Assembly (NCBI GenBank): GCA_030066475.1
Contig: JASJBO010000066.1
Coordinates: forward strand, 1 to 29,431
Length of the DNA stretch: 29,431 bases
Reading direction: 5' to 3'
Source of the DNA: Myxococcota bacterium
GTDB taxonomy: Bacteria; Myxococcota_A; UBA9160; PR03
Positions within the stretch are counted from its first letter, which is position 1. Each line of letters starts with the position of its first letter. A model generated the notes under the pieces. The model searched no databases and was not told the origin of the DNA. It saw nothing but the letters and a program-made list of their open reading frames with translations. The position numbers and the translations under genes were made by a program. Shown here piece by piece: positions 17,338 through 25,239 of the stretch.

Positions 17338-18572
17338 CCGTGGAGCTGTGGCGCACCACCTGGCGCAGCCTGCGCGCCCACGCGTTCCGCTTCGCGCTGA
17401 CCTCTCTCGGCATCGCCTGGGGCACGCTCATGCTGGTCTACCTGAGCGCCTCGATCGAGGGCACCGACCGCCACTTCACGCGGCAGCTCGAGAGCGTGGG
17501 GCCGCGCATCGTCTGGATGTTCCCCGGCACGGTGATCAAGAACCGCGTGGGCGAGCGCGGCGCGCGCGACGTGGAGCTCGAGGTCGAGGACGTCGCGCGC
17601 GTGCAGTCGCTCGCGCGCGTCGAGCACGCGACGCCGAACGTGGGCCTGTGGAACCAGCTCGTGCGGGCGGGCCGCCGCACCAAGCTGCTCGAGGTCGCGG
17701 GCGTGAGCGAGCGCGCGCAGGCGATCCGCGGCTTCGAGGTCGCCCACGGCCGCTTCCTGACGCGGACGGACGTGGAGCGCGGCGCGCGGGTCGTGTTCCT
17801 GGGACCCGACGCCGCCGGGCGCCTGTTCGACCGCACCGATGTGGTGGGCGAGACGCTGCAGATCGAGTCGATCGCCTTCCGCGTGGTGGGCGTGGCGCGC
17901 GCCAAGGGCGACCAACTCGTGAACCTGGGAGGGCGCGACGACCGCGCCGTGCTGGTCCCGCACACCACCGCGCAGCGCTGGTTCAGCCGCGAGGCGCCGC
18001 TGCGGCTGGTGCTGTTCGCGCCCGAGACCCGCGAGCAGAGCTGGCAGGCGATCCAGCACACGCGCGAGATCCTGGCGCTGCACCACGGCTTCGAGCCCGG
18101 ACTCGAGACCGCGCTATCGTTCGTCAACATCCACCAGATCGTGGGGATCCTGCACAGGCTGTTCTTCGGGCTGCGCATCTTCCTGCTCGGAGCAGGGCTC
18201 GTGACGCTCGCCGTCGGGGCGATCGGAGTGCTGAACATCATGCTCGTCGTGGTCCACGAACGCACCCGGGAGATCGGGCTGCGCAAGGCTCTCGGCGCGT
18301 CGAACCGGGCCATCTTCGCCCAGTTCCTCGCGGAGGCGACGGCGGTCTCGGTGGCGTCGGGGGCGGCGGGCGCGGCGCTGGCGGCGGGACTCGCGCTCGC
18401 GATGGCCGCGTGGATCGAGAGTGTCGGCGCCGCCGCCTCGCCGCCCGTGCTCGAGGCGCGCTGGGTGCTGGGCGTGGCCGCCACGCTGGTGGGTGTGGGC
18501 GTCGCGGCGGGACTCGTGCCGGCGCTGCGCGCGGCGCGGGTCGATCCGGCCGAGTCGCTCCGGGCGCCGTGA
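17334..18572 (+). CDS. MacB-like FtsX-family ABC permease, second copy
   Basis: The second permease (412 residues) has the same architecture. The N-terminal helix is RFALTSLGIAWGTLMLVYLS; a periplasmic domain includes GRFLTRTDVERGARVVFLG; three C-terminal helices follow, with the coupling segment VHERTREIGLRKALGASNRA and end motif ALRAARVDPAESLRAP. It is clearly homologous to the preceding gene but strongly diverged, so it is not a recent duplication. The GTG at 17334 overlaps the previous stop (GTGA); a GTG at 17340 is an alternative. The pair with one ATPase and one adaptor suggests a heteromeric tripartite exporter. Cargo is unknown; a lipid, peptide or glycan precursor are options given the downstream SGNH protein. 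Confidence 0.92.
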   Translation: MTVELWRTTWRSLRAHAFRFALTSLGIAWGTLMLVYLSASIEGTDRHFTRQLESVGPRIVWMFPGTVIKNRVGERGARDVELEVEDVARVQSLARVEHATPNVGLWNQLVRAGRRTKLLEVAGVSERAQAIRGFEVAHGRFLTRTDVERGARVVFLGPDAAGRLFDRTDVVGETLQIESIAFRVVGVARAKGDQLVNLGGRDDRAVLVPHTTAQRWFSREAPLRLVLFAPETREQSWQAIQHTREILALHHGFEPGLETALSFVNIHQIVGILHRLFFGLRIFLLGAGLVTLAVGAIGVLNIMLVVVHERTREIGLRKALGASNRAIFAQFLAEATAVSVASGAAGAALAAGLALAMAAWIESVGAAASPPVLEARWVLGVAATLVGVGVAAGLVPALRAARVDPAESLRAP

Positions 18573-18582
18573 GCCGTCCCGG

Positions 18583-19866
18583 GTGAAGCGCCGACTCCAG
18601 CTGGTGGCGGCGACGGCGCTGCTCGCCTTCGCGGCGCTCGAGGGCTTCGCCTTCGCGGCGCTCTCGGTGATGCGCGGCGCGCCGACGGCCTGGGGCAGCC
18701 TGCGCGAGCTCCAGCTGCGCCGGGCGTCGGGCGACCGCGGTGCGCTGGGAGCCGAGGTCGCGCCGATCCGCGCGGCGCACGTCCTCCACCCCTTCCTGGG
18801 CTACGTGATGGACCCGCGCCTGATCGGGCCGCGCGCCGCCAAGCGGTCCGGGCTCGACCCCCAGAGCGTCGAGTTCGGCTTCCCGCGCAACGCGGAGGCT
18901 TTGTTCCAGACCCCTTCGGCCGAGCGCCTCGTAGTGGGCGTCTTCGGCGGCTCGGTGGCCGACCTGCTGGTCGGCTCCGCCGGCGAGACGCTGAGCGACG
19001 CGATCGGAGCCCTGCCCCGCTTCGCCGGCCGCGAGGTCGTGGTGCTCTCGATCGCAGCGCCCGGCTACAAGCAGCCACAGCAGCTCATGGCGCTCAACTA
19101 CCTGCTCGCGCTGGGCGCGCACTTCGACGTGGTGGTGAACATCGACGGGTTCAACGACCTCACGCTCCCGCCGCTCGAGCTGGAGCCCTTCGAGGCGTTC
19201 CCCCTGTTCCCGCGCGGGTGGTACCCGGTCGCGTCGAGGCTCTCGCCCGGGCAGCGGCGTGGCCAGGGACGCGTCTCGTTCCTGGACCGTCAGCGACGGG
19301 ACTGGGCCGAATGGAGCCGGCGGGCTCCGTGGCGCTGGAGCCTCACCGCCGGCCTGGTCTGGGCGATCGGCGACCGCTGGCTCGGGTCCCGGCTCGCGGC
19401 CGCCGAGCGCGAGCTGGTCGAGGCCGGCCCGACGCGACGCGACCCGCAGGCCCAGGGCCCGGCAGCGGAACGCTGGCCCGAGCCCGACCGCGTGGAGGTC
19501 GTGGTGGCCGGCTGGCGACGCAGCTCGCTCCAGATGGAACGGCTGTGCCGCGGCCTCGGGATCGAGTACCTGCACCTGCTCCAGCCGAGCCAGTACGTTC
19601 CCGACTCGAAGCCGATGAGTGCGGCCGAGCGAGCCCGGGCCTGGCGAGCGGACAGCCCCCATCGCCAGGTGGTGGAATCCCACTGGCCCCGCCTGCAGGC
19701 GGCCGGAGCGGCGCTCGCTCGCCAGGGCGTGCCCTTCACCGACCTGACGGCGATGTTCGCCGACGTCCGAGCGCCGATGTACGGAGACGACTGCTGCCAC
19801 CTCACGCGCGCCGGCAACGAGCGCCTGGCCCGAGCCGTGGCCGACGCGCTGGCGCGCGTGCCCTAG
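18583..19866 (+). CDS. SGNH/GDSL-hydrolase-like membrane-anchored protein
   Basis: The 427-residue product begins with a basic start and a hydrophobic anchor (LVAATALLAFAALEGFAF). It then carries the blocks of an SGNH hydrolase: VVGVFGGSVAD with nucleophile candidate Ser124, NIDGFND with Asn191 of the G-x-N-D block, and a C-terminal D-x-x-H block DDCCHLTRAGNE (Asp403, His406). The first block reads F-G-G-S rather than G-D-S, as in AlgX/DltD-like and polysaccharide-linked acetyl-handling relatives. It may add or remove acetyl or acyl groups on an envelope glycan, or on the exporter's cargo. GTG 18583 lies ten bases after the second permease, indicating one operon. The TAG stop (19864-19866) coincides with the left edge of the tandem repeat pair. 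Confidence 0.75.
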   Translation: MKRRLQLVAATALLAFAALEGFAFAALSVMRGAPTAWGSLRELQLRRASGDRGALGAEVAPIRAAHVLHPFLGYVMDPRLIGPRAAKRSGLDPQSVEFGFPRNAEALFQTPSAERLVVGVFGGSVADLLVGSAGETLSDAIGALPRFAGREVVVLSIAAPGYKQPQQLMALNYLLALGAHFDVVVNIDGFNDLTLPPLELEPFEAFPLFPRGWYPVASRLSPGQRRGQGRVSFLDRQRRDWAEWSRRAPWRWSLTAGLVWAIGDRWLGSRLAAAERELVEAGPTRRDPQAQGPAAERWPEPDRVEVVVAGWRRSSLQMERLCRGLGIEYLHLLQPSQYVPDSKPMSAAERARAWRADSPHRQVVESHWPRLQAAGAALARQGVPFTDLTAMFADVRAPMYGDDCCHLTRAGNERLARAVADALARVP

Positions 19867-20026
19867 CTCATGGACTTCGCTCGCCTGCGGCTCGCTGCGC
19901 GCGCCCCCTGGGCGCTTGCCGGGGCTTCTGCCGCGCACGCTCCTAGCTGATGGACTTCGCTCGCCTGCGGCTCGCTGCGCGCGCCCTGCGGGCGCTTGCA
20001 AGGGGCTTCTGCCGCGCAGGCTCCTA
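19864..20026 (+). repeat. Tandem pair of 80/81-base stem-loop repeats (locus 2)
   Basis: Two head-to-tail units start at TAG 19864 and TAG 19944; the second ends at CTA 20024-20026. Each carries GGACTTCGCTCGCCTGCGGC, TCGCTGCGC, a stem-loop (GCGCCC-CCT-GGGCGC in the first, GCGCCC-TGC-GGGCGC in the second), TTGC, and a GGGGCTTCTGCCGCGCA tail. The left edge supplies the stop codon of the SGNH gene, and the right edge supplies the stop of the convergent GST gene on the other strand. Confidence 0.93.
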
Positions 20027-20677
20027 CGAGGTGGCGAACATCTGCTGCTCGCCGGCGAAGCAGTCCTTGAAGCTGGGCCGCCCGTGCACGCGCTCGGCCC
20101 ACGCGACGAGCTTCGGCCAGCGGGTGGCGTCGAGCGGCTCCTCGGCGTGGCGGAGCTGCTGGAGCTGCGTCCCGACCGCGAGGTCGGCGATCGTGAAGCG
20201 GTCGCCGACGAGGTACTCGGCGTCGCCGAGCTGCGCCTCGAGGTAGTCCAGCAGCGGCGGGAGCAGCTCGGTGCGCGCCTCCTCGACCAGCGCGTCGTCG
20301 CAGGGCTGCTGCATGATGCGCGGCTTGATCACCCGGTTGAAGAAGATCTGGCCGCAGGCGTCGGCGAGCTTCGAGTCGGCGAGCTCCTCGAACCACAGGG
20401 CGCGCGCGCGCTCGCGTGCGTCCGTCGGATAGAGCGGCGGGTCGGGGTTGCAGCGCTCCAGGTAGTCGCAGATCACCGAGGAGTCGGAGATCGCGAAGCC
20501 CTCCTCCTCCCAGGCGGGCACCTTGCCGAGCGGGCTCATGGCACGGAACTCGGGCGTGGCGTTGGCCGGCGGGAACGGCATCACCAGCTCGAGGTCGTAG
20601 GCGATGCCCTTCTCCGCGCAGAACACGCGCACCTTGCGTACGAAGGGGGACGGGGGGACGCCGTGGATCTTGGGCAT
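20024..20677 (-). CDS. Glutathione S-transferase family protein
   Basis: The 217-residue protein has the GST layout. An N-terminal thioredoxin-like domain (KIHGVPPSPFVRKVRVFCAE, with Ser10 as candidate catalytic residue) contains the cis-proline segment KVPAW (Pro54) and the gamma-glutamyl binding SDSS (64-67). An all-helical C-terminal domain follows, including YLVGDRFTIADLAVGTQLQQ, the N-capping/hydrophobic staple motif of GSTs. It should conjugate or bind glutathione in the cytoplasm; the electrophile is unknown. ATG 20675-20677 has AGGAG seven bases upstream. The stop codon lies at the edge of the 80-base repeat, convergent with the SGNH gene. It is divergent from the methyltransferase at 20791. 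Confidence 0.92.
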   Translation of the reverse strand: MPKIHGVPPSPFVRKVRVFCAEKGIAYDLELVMPFPPANATPEFRAMSPLGKVPAWEEEGFAISDSSVICDYLERCNPDPPLYPTDARERARALWFEELADSKLADACGQIFFNRVIKPRIMQQPCDDALVEEARTELLPPLLDYLEAQLGDAEYLVGDRFTIADLAVGTQLQQLRHAEEPLDATRWPKLVAWAERVHGRPSFKDCFAGEQQMFATS

Positions 20678-20790
20678 GGGTGCACTCCTCTGGGGCGGGG
20701 GGCGAACGGATCGCCATGCGGCCGCTCGCCTCCGGAGCATAGTTCCGATCTGTCCGAGATCACCCGGTTGGCGTAGGCTCCGAGCTTCGA

Positions 20791-21531
20791 GTGTTCGAGA
20801 GAGCAGCGGAAGCGCCGCCGGCGCGAGCGCCGGCGGAGGGGGGCCCGGACCGGGTCCGGGAGCGCAGCCGGAACACGCCGCGCCGCCAGGCGCTGCTGCG
20901 CGCGATCGTGGGCAGCTATGCGAGTGTCGCGGTGCGCTGGTACGCGCGCGCCCGCTTCACGATCCTGCGCCGCCAGCGCTTCCTGGACGAGATCGAGCAG
21001 TACCTGCCGGCCCGGGGGCGGGTGCTGGATCTGGGCTGCGGCTTCGGGCTGTTCTCGCTGTACTTCGCCGGCTGCGCCCCGGAGCGCGAGCTCCACGGCG
21101 TGGACGTGGACGCCGGCCGCATCGAGCAGGCGCAGGCGAGCGCCCGGCGCCTCGGCCTCGCGAACACGCAGTTCACGACCGGCGACCTCGTCGGCTGGCG
21201 GAGCGAGCAGCGCTACGACGGGGTGGCGGGCATCGACGTGATCCATCACCTGCCCGTGGCGGCGGTGCCGGAGTTCCTGGCCGGGGTGCGCGACGCCCTC
21301 GAGCCCGGCGGGCTGCTGGTGCTGAAGGACGTGGCCGACAAGCCGGCCTACAAGCGCTGGTTCACGCTGCTGCTCGACCGCGCCATGGTGGGCTGGGAGC
21401 CGCTCCGCTACTGGCCGCCCGACGAGCTCGCCACCCGGCTCGAGGAGCTGGGCTTCGAGGTGTTCGTGCACCGCATGAACGACATCCTGCCCTACCCGCA
21501 CGTGCTCTACGTCGCGCGCCTGAGCGGCTGA
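20791..21531 (+). CDS. Class I SAM-dependent methyltransferase
   Basis: This 246-residue methyltransferase has a clear SAM-binding motif I VLDLGCGFGLFSLYFA. An acidic loop at LHGVDVDAGRIEQA, a motif like TGDLVGW, VAGIDVIHHLP and the post-motif LEPGGLLVLKDVADKP follow. The last quarter (RYWPPDELATRLEELGFEV, PYPHVLYVARL) fits the UbiE/Coq5-like or lipid/sugar-O-methyltransferase pattern. The N-terminal 50 residues are basic with a possible membrane-facing helix (LLRAIVGSYASVAVRWYARA). The start is GTG 20791, with no clear ribosome binding site. The substrate is unknown. It is transcribed alone, convergent with the M28 peptidase gene (45 bases between stops). Confidence 0.87.
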   Translation: MFERAAEAPPARAPAEGGPDRVRERSRNTPRRQALLRAIVGSYASVAVRWYARARFTILRRQRFLDEIEQYLPARGRVLDLGCGFGLFSLYFAGCAPERELHGVDVDAGRIEQAQASARRLGLANTQFTTGDLVGWRSEQRYDGVAGIDVIHHLPVAAVPEFLAGVRDALEPGGLLVLKDVADKPAYKRWFTLLLDRAMVGWEPLRYWPPDELATRLEELGFEVFVHRMNDILPYPHVLYVARLSG

Positions 21532-21576
21532 GCGTCACGCGCAGGGTGGACCGGGAGGCCGCTGGGGCGCGCCCGC

Positions 21577-24558
21577 TCACTCGCGCGACTCGGGGACCAG
21601 TCGCAGTCGGAGCCGCTCCCCGTCGCGCTCGACCTCGACCTCCACCTCCTCGCCGATCGCGAGCGCCTCGATCGCGTAGGTGTAGTCGTAGATGTTCTCG
21701 ATGCGGCGTCCGGCGAGCCCGACGATCACGTCGCCGGCGCGCAGGCCCGCGCGGGACGCCGGCCCGCCCTCGATCACCCCCGAGAGCGCCACCCCGACCA
21801 CCTCGCGCGTGTAGTCGGGAATCGTGCCCAGGTAGGCGCGCAGGCCGGTGCGCGCCGGTCCCGCCGCCGGGCGCGGCGTGGCGCGGTGCGCCGGCGCCGT
21901 CACGCGCGTGGCGAGCGCCTCGGCGAGGCGCGCCATCAGCTCGGTCGTGCGCTCGAGACCGGCATGGTCGATGCGATCCGGCGTGTCGCGCGGGGTGTGG
22001 TACTCGGCGTGCCCGCCGGTGAAGGCCGACAGGAACGGGACGCCGCGCAGGTAGAACGAGGTGGCGTCGGTCGGGAGGTAGGTCTCCTGCTGCGCCAGCA
22101 CCGGCAGGTCCAGCGGAGCGGCCGCGCCCTCGAGCAGCGCCGCCCAGTCGGCGCTCGAGCCCAGACCCTGCACCGCCAGCTGCCGGTCGAGGCGCCCGAC
22201 CATGTCGAGGTTCAGGTAGCTCGAGACCTCCGCCGCGAGCCCCGGCCCGTGGTGCGGGTTCCCGGTGCGCTGGCGGGCCCAGGCGTCGGAGCCGAGCAGG
22301 CCCAGCTCCTCGCCCGACCAGGCCGCGAACAGCACGTCGCGCGCCAGCCGGATCTCGCCGCGGCGCCGGCGCTCGGCGAGCGTCCGCGCCATCTCGATCA
22401 GGGCCGCCGTCCCGGAGGCGTTGTCGTCCGCTCCATAGTGGACGTCGCCGCGCTCGTCGGGGCGCGCCAGCGACGTGCCGCCCTCGCCGCGACCGAGGTG
22501 GTCGACGTGCGCCCCGACCACGAGCGCGGGCAGCGATCCCGCGTGAGGCGAGCCGGTGTGGGCCGGCAGGCGGCCGATCACGTTGCGCCCGGTGCGGCGC
22601 TCGAGCACGAGATCGATCGCGGCCTCGAGCTCCGCCCCTGGCAGCACGAAGCCGGGGCGGACCTCGCCCGCGTCGAGCGCGCCCTGGAGCGCGCCCAGTC
22701 GGTGCCCGCTCGCGGCCAGCAGCGCGTCGGCCACCTCGTCGCGCACCGAGATGGCCGCCAGGCTCGAGGCACCCGCCGCGCCGTCGAGACGCAGCGCGAC
22801 GAGCGGCTCGCGCACCTTCGAGTGCGGGCCGCTCGCCACCAGCAGGCCGTGCGCACCGCGTTCGCGGGCGACCAGCGCCTTGTGGCGCAGGCTGGCGTAG
22901 CGGCTCCAGTGCTGGCGCGTCTCGGGCGGAACGCCCTGCGGCTGGTAGCGCAGCACCAGCACCCAGTGGCCCGACACGTCGAGGTCCCCGTAGGCGTCGT
23001 AGGCGTCGATGCCGTTGCTGGCGGGCGCGACGAGCCCGTAGCCGGCGAATGCGACCGGTGCGGCCGCCGCCCGGCCGAGCCGCGAGAACGCGAGCGGTCG
23101 CCAGTCGCGCTCGACCTCCCAGGACGGGCCTCCCGGGACGGCGAGCCGGTTGTCGGCTCCGAGCGAGACCCCGGCGGTGAACTCGAACGACTCGAACCAG
23201 CCGCCGTCGCTTCCGGCCGGCTCGAGCCCGGCGCCCTCGAAGGCCGTCGCGACGTACTCGGTCGAGAGGCGCTCGCCCTCGCTGCCGGTGAGGCGCCCTT
23301 GCATCGCTTCCGAGGCGAGCTGCTCGACGTCCCTGCGCAGCGCGGCCTCGCGGGCCTGCCGGGCGGCGTCGGCGGGCACCGCCGCGCGTGGGGCGGCCAG
23401 CCCGACGGCGGACGCCGGCAGGCCGAGCAGCTCCCGGGCCTTCGCGTCGTCCCAGTCGGCGACGAACAGCTGCGGCCTGCCACTCCCGCTGCGCGCGCTG
23501 GTCCAGGCGAGCCGGGCCCCGTCGGGCGAGAAGGCCGGCAGGCCGTCGAAGCCGTCGCGCCAGGTGACCCGCAGCGGCGTGTGGTCGCCGGCCGTGTCGA
23601 CCAGGTAGAGCTCGAAGTTCCCGAAGCCGTGCAGGTTGGTCGCGAAGATCACGTAGTCGCCGGAGGGGTGGAAGTACGGCGCCCACGACAGGGCGCCCAG
23701 CTGCGTGATCGCGCGGGCGTTCGAGCCGTCGGCGTCCATCACCCAGATCTCGGCGCTGGCGCCGTCCGGCGCGAAGCGGCGCCACACGATGCGGCTGCCG
23801 TCCGCACTCCAGAACGGCCCGCCGTCGTAGCCCGGCGTATCGGTGAGGCGGCGGGGGTCGCTGCCGTCCGCAGCCATCACGTACAGGTCGATGAAGTGCG
23901 AGGGCTCGGTCTCGAGCCGCTTCGCCTCGTCGCCGGCGAGCCCGGCGGCGTAGGCGTGGCGGTTCGAGGCGAACAGCACGCGCTGGCCGTCGGGCGAGAA
24001 CGAGCCCTCGGCGTCGTAGCCGCGCGCCTCGGTCAGGCGCCGCGCGGCGTCGCTGGCCGGGTCGCGGACGTAGAGCTCGTACTCCGGGTCGTAGTCCCAG
24101 GCATAGCGACGCTCGCGGCCCGAGGCGCGCTCGGCGAGCTCGGCCTCCTGCTTCTCGGCCGCGCGCGGGTCGTGCTCGGTCGAGGCATAGAGGACGCGCT
24201 CGCCCTCGGGATGGAGCCAGGCGCAGGTGGTCTTGCCGACGCCGGGCGAGACGCGGCTCACCGCGCCGGTGTCGAGCTCCATGCGGTAGATCTGGTAGAA
24301 GGGGTTGCCCTCCTCCCGCTCGCTCTGGAACACGAGCGCGCTCCCGTCCGCGCTCCAGTAGCCTTCGCCCGAGCGGCGGCCCGCGAAGGTGAGCTGGCGC
24401 GCCGCCGACAGCAGGATCTCGGGCTCGGTGTCGACGCCGGGCGGCAGCGCGCGGTGCGCGGTGCCACCCGCACACGCCATGGCGCTCGCGAGCACGAGCG
24501 CGAGCACCGCGCTGCGGAACCGTTGCTCGGGCGACGCCGTCAGCGGGGCTCGGATCAC
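21577..24558 (-). CDS. M28-family metallopeptidase lipoprotein with TolB-like propeller, PA and PDZ domains
   Basis: This 993-residue lipoprotein (signal ending ASAMAC, Cys29) has four parts. First comes a beta-propeller of PD40/TolB-type repeats (about 50-370: GYWSADGSALVF, GSFSPDGQRVLFAS, GPFWSADGSRIVW, PAFSPDGARLAWTS). A protease-associated-like segment (about 455-610) follows. The M28 zinc peptidase domain (about 640-885) has ligands His684 (GAHVDHLG), Asp711/712 (GADDNASG), Glu750/751 (SGEELGLLGS), Asp785 (LNLDMVG) and His854 (EYHTPRDT). A C-terminal PDZ domain (about 905-985: YLGTIPDY, GPASRAGLRAGDVIVGLAGR) completes it. It probably trims peptides in the periplasm or at the outer membrane. 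GTG 24556-24558 overlaps the upstream small gene's stop (GTGA). The propeller-peptidase order is known from aminopeptidase-like proteins, but the PDZ addition makes it long. Confidence 0.9.
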   Translation of the reverse strand: MIRAPLTASPEQRFRSAVLALVLASAMACAGGTAHRALPPGVDTEPEILLSAARQLTFAGRRSGEGYWSADGSALVFQSEREEGNPFYQIYRMELDTGAVSRVSPGVGKTTCAWLHPEGERVLYASTEHDPRAAEKQEAELAERASGRERRYAWDYDPEYELYVRDPASDAARRLTEARGYDAEGSFSPDGQRVLFASNRHAYAAGLAGDEAKRLETEPSHFIDLYVMAADGSDPRRLTDTPGYDGGPFWSADGSRIVWRRFAPDGASAEIWVMDADGSNARAITQLGALSWAPYFHPSGDYVIFATNLHGFGNFELYLVDTAGDHTPLRVTWRDGFDGLPAFSPDGARLAWTSARSGSGRPQLFVADWDDAKARELLGLPASAVGLAAPRAAVPADAARQAREAALRRDVEQLASEAMQGRLTGSEGERLSTEYVATAFEGAGLEPAGSDGGWFESFEFTAGVSLGADNRLAVPGGPSWEVERDWRPLAFSRLGRAAAAPVAFAGYGLVAPASNGIDAYDAYGDLDVSGHWVLVLRYQPQGVPPETRQHWSRYASLRHKALVARERGAHGLLVASGPHSKVREPLVALRLDGAAGASSLAAISVRDEVADALLAASGHRLGALQGALDAGEVRPGFVLPGAELEAAIDLVLERRTGRNVIGRLPAHTGSPHAGSLPALVVGAHVDHLGRGEGGTSLARPDERGDVHYGADDNASGTAALIEMARTLAERRRRGEIRLARDVLFAAWSGEELGLLGSDAWARQRTGNPHHGPGLAAEVSSYLNLDMVGRLDRQLAVQGLGSSADWAALLEGAAAPLDLPVLAQQETYLPTDATSFYLRGVPFLSAFTGGHAEYHTPRDTPDRIDHAGLERTTELMARLAEALATRVTAPAHRATPRPAAGPARTGLRAYLGTIPDYTREVVGVALSGVIEGGPASRAGLRAGDVIVGLAGRRIENIYDYTYAIEALAIGEEVEVEVERDGERLRLRLVPESRE

Positions 24559-24794
24559 ACCTCGACCAGCGCGTCGTCGATCTTGCTGAAGCGGAACACG
24601 CCGCGCGGCGTGCGCACGTAGTAGAGCCGCGACACGGGCTCGCGGCGCACACCGCCCTCGGGCTCGATCCAGACCAGCGCGTCGCCGACGCGCACGGCGC
24701 CCTCGGCGTCGAGCACGCGGCGCTGCTCGTCGTCCAGGGCGTCGAGGATCGCCTGGTCGCGGGAACGGGCCTGGGCCTGGGCGTCTGCGCTCAT
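24555..24794 (-). CDS. Small hypothetical protein coupled to the M28 peptidase
   Basis: The 79-residue product is soluble and acidic, with an N-terminal helical region (AQARSRDQAILDALDDEQRRVL) and a beta-rich C-terminal half (VRVGDALVWIEPEGGVRREP, SRLYYVRTPRGVFRFSKID). I do not recognise a family. The reading frame is retained and its stop overlaps the GTG start of the peptidase gene, so it is probably translated and coupled to it. ATG 24792-24794 lacks a strong Shine-Dalgarno. It follows the repeat pair after bolA, so it may share the bolA transcript if the repeats do not terminate it. Confidence 0.6.
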   Translation of the reverse strand: MSADAQAQARSRDQAILDALDDEQRRVLDAEGAVRVGDALVWIEPEGGVRREPVSRLYYVRTPRGVFRFSKIDDALVEV

Positions 24795-24819
24795 ATCACC
24801 AGGATAGCGGGCCGGCGCC

Positions 24820-24981
24820 CTAGGGGGTGCGCGGCAGGATCTTCACGCAAGCGACCGCAGGGCGCGCGCAGTGAGGCGAAGCCGAACGAAGTCCACCAGC
24901 CGAGCCTGCGCGGCAAGAACCCCCTGCAAGCGCCCGCAGGGCGCGCGCAGCGAGCCGCAGGCGAGCGAAGTCCACCAACTA
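24820..24981 (-). repeat. Tandem pair of about 80-base stem-loop repeats, inverted orientation (locus 3)
   Basis: Read on the minus strand, the first unit begins at the bolA stop TAG (24981-24979). It has the same core, TCGCTGCGC and GCGCCC-TGC-GGGCGC stem as locus 2. The second unit is diverged: GGACTTCGTTCGGCTTCGCC replaces the usual core and the stem reads GCGCCC-TGC-GGTCGC. It ends in CCCCCTAG at 24823-24820. Core ends at 24973 and 24894 give 79-base spacing. Confidence 0.92.
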
Positions 24982-25239
24982 AGGCGTCCGCGTCTCGAGG
25001 CGATCGATCGCGTGGACCGGCGGCGCGTCGCCGGCCATCAGGGGTGCGATGGCGCGGTAGACGAGCTGGTGCTGCTGCACCATCGAGCGACCCTCGAACG
25101 CGTCGGAGACGACGCTCACCTCGAAGTGACCGGGCCCGCCCGCCGTCACCGAGACCTCGGCTCCGGGCAGCGTCTGCTGGATCGCGTTCGTCAGCTTCTC
25201 GACGACGTCGTCCGCCGCCCCGATGATCTTCAGCCCCAT
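24979..25239 (-). CDS. bolA: BolA/IbaG-family protein
   Basis: The 86-residue protein matches the BolA family: an N-terminal helix (DVVEKLTNAIQQTLPGAEVS), then HFEVSVVSDAFEGRSMVQQH, QLVYRAIAPLM and PPVHAIDRLETRTP. The 'F-x-G-x-S-x-V-x-x-H-x-x-V-Y' and 'H-A-I-x-x-x-T' elements are the family signatures, and the histidines are candidate [2Fe-2S] ligands. BolA proteins pair with CGFS monothiol glutaredoxins through a bridging cluster, and here the preceding gene encodes such a glutaredoxin. ATG 25237-25239 overlaps that gene's stop by one base. The stop codon is formed at the edge of the adjacent repeat. The partner pairing is inferred from adjacency and known family behaviour. Confidence 0.93.
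   Translation of the reverse strand: MGLKIIGAADDVVEKLTNAIQQTLPGAEVSVTAGGPGHFEVSVVSDAFEGRSMVQQHQLVYRAIAPLMAGDAPPVHAIDRLETRTP

Noticed and set aside
16096..18572. Recent tandem duplication of the permease
   Set aside because: The two products share only architecture and short motifs at the coupling helix and C-terminus. Divergence is too great for a recent duplication.
18569..18583. GTG at 18569 as the start of the SGNH gene overlapping the permease stop
   Set aside because: It lies in a different frame from the SGNH reading frame; the in-frame GTG is at 18583.
20678..20790. Extra short gene between gst and the methyltransferase
   Set aside because: No frame with a plausible start and length. 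It is simply the divergent promoter region.
21886..24621. Very long plus-strand open frame opposite the M28 peptidase
   Set aside because: It is exactly antisense to a gene with complete domain motifs, has Arg/Ala/Gly-rich composition with no recognisable motif, and is the expected by-product of high GC content.
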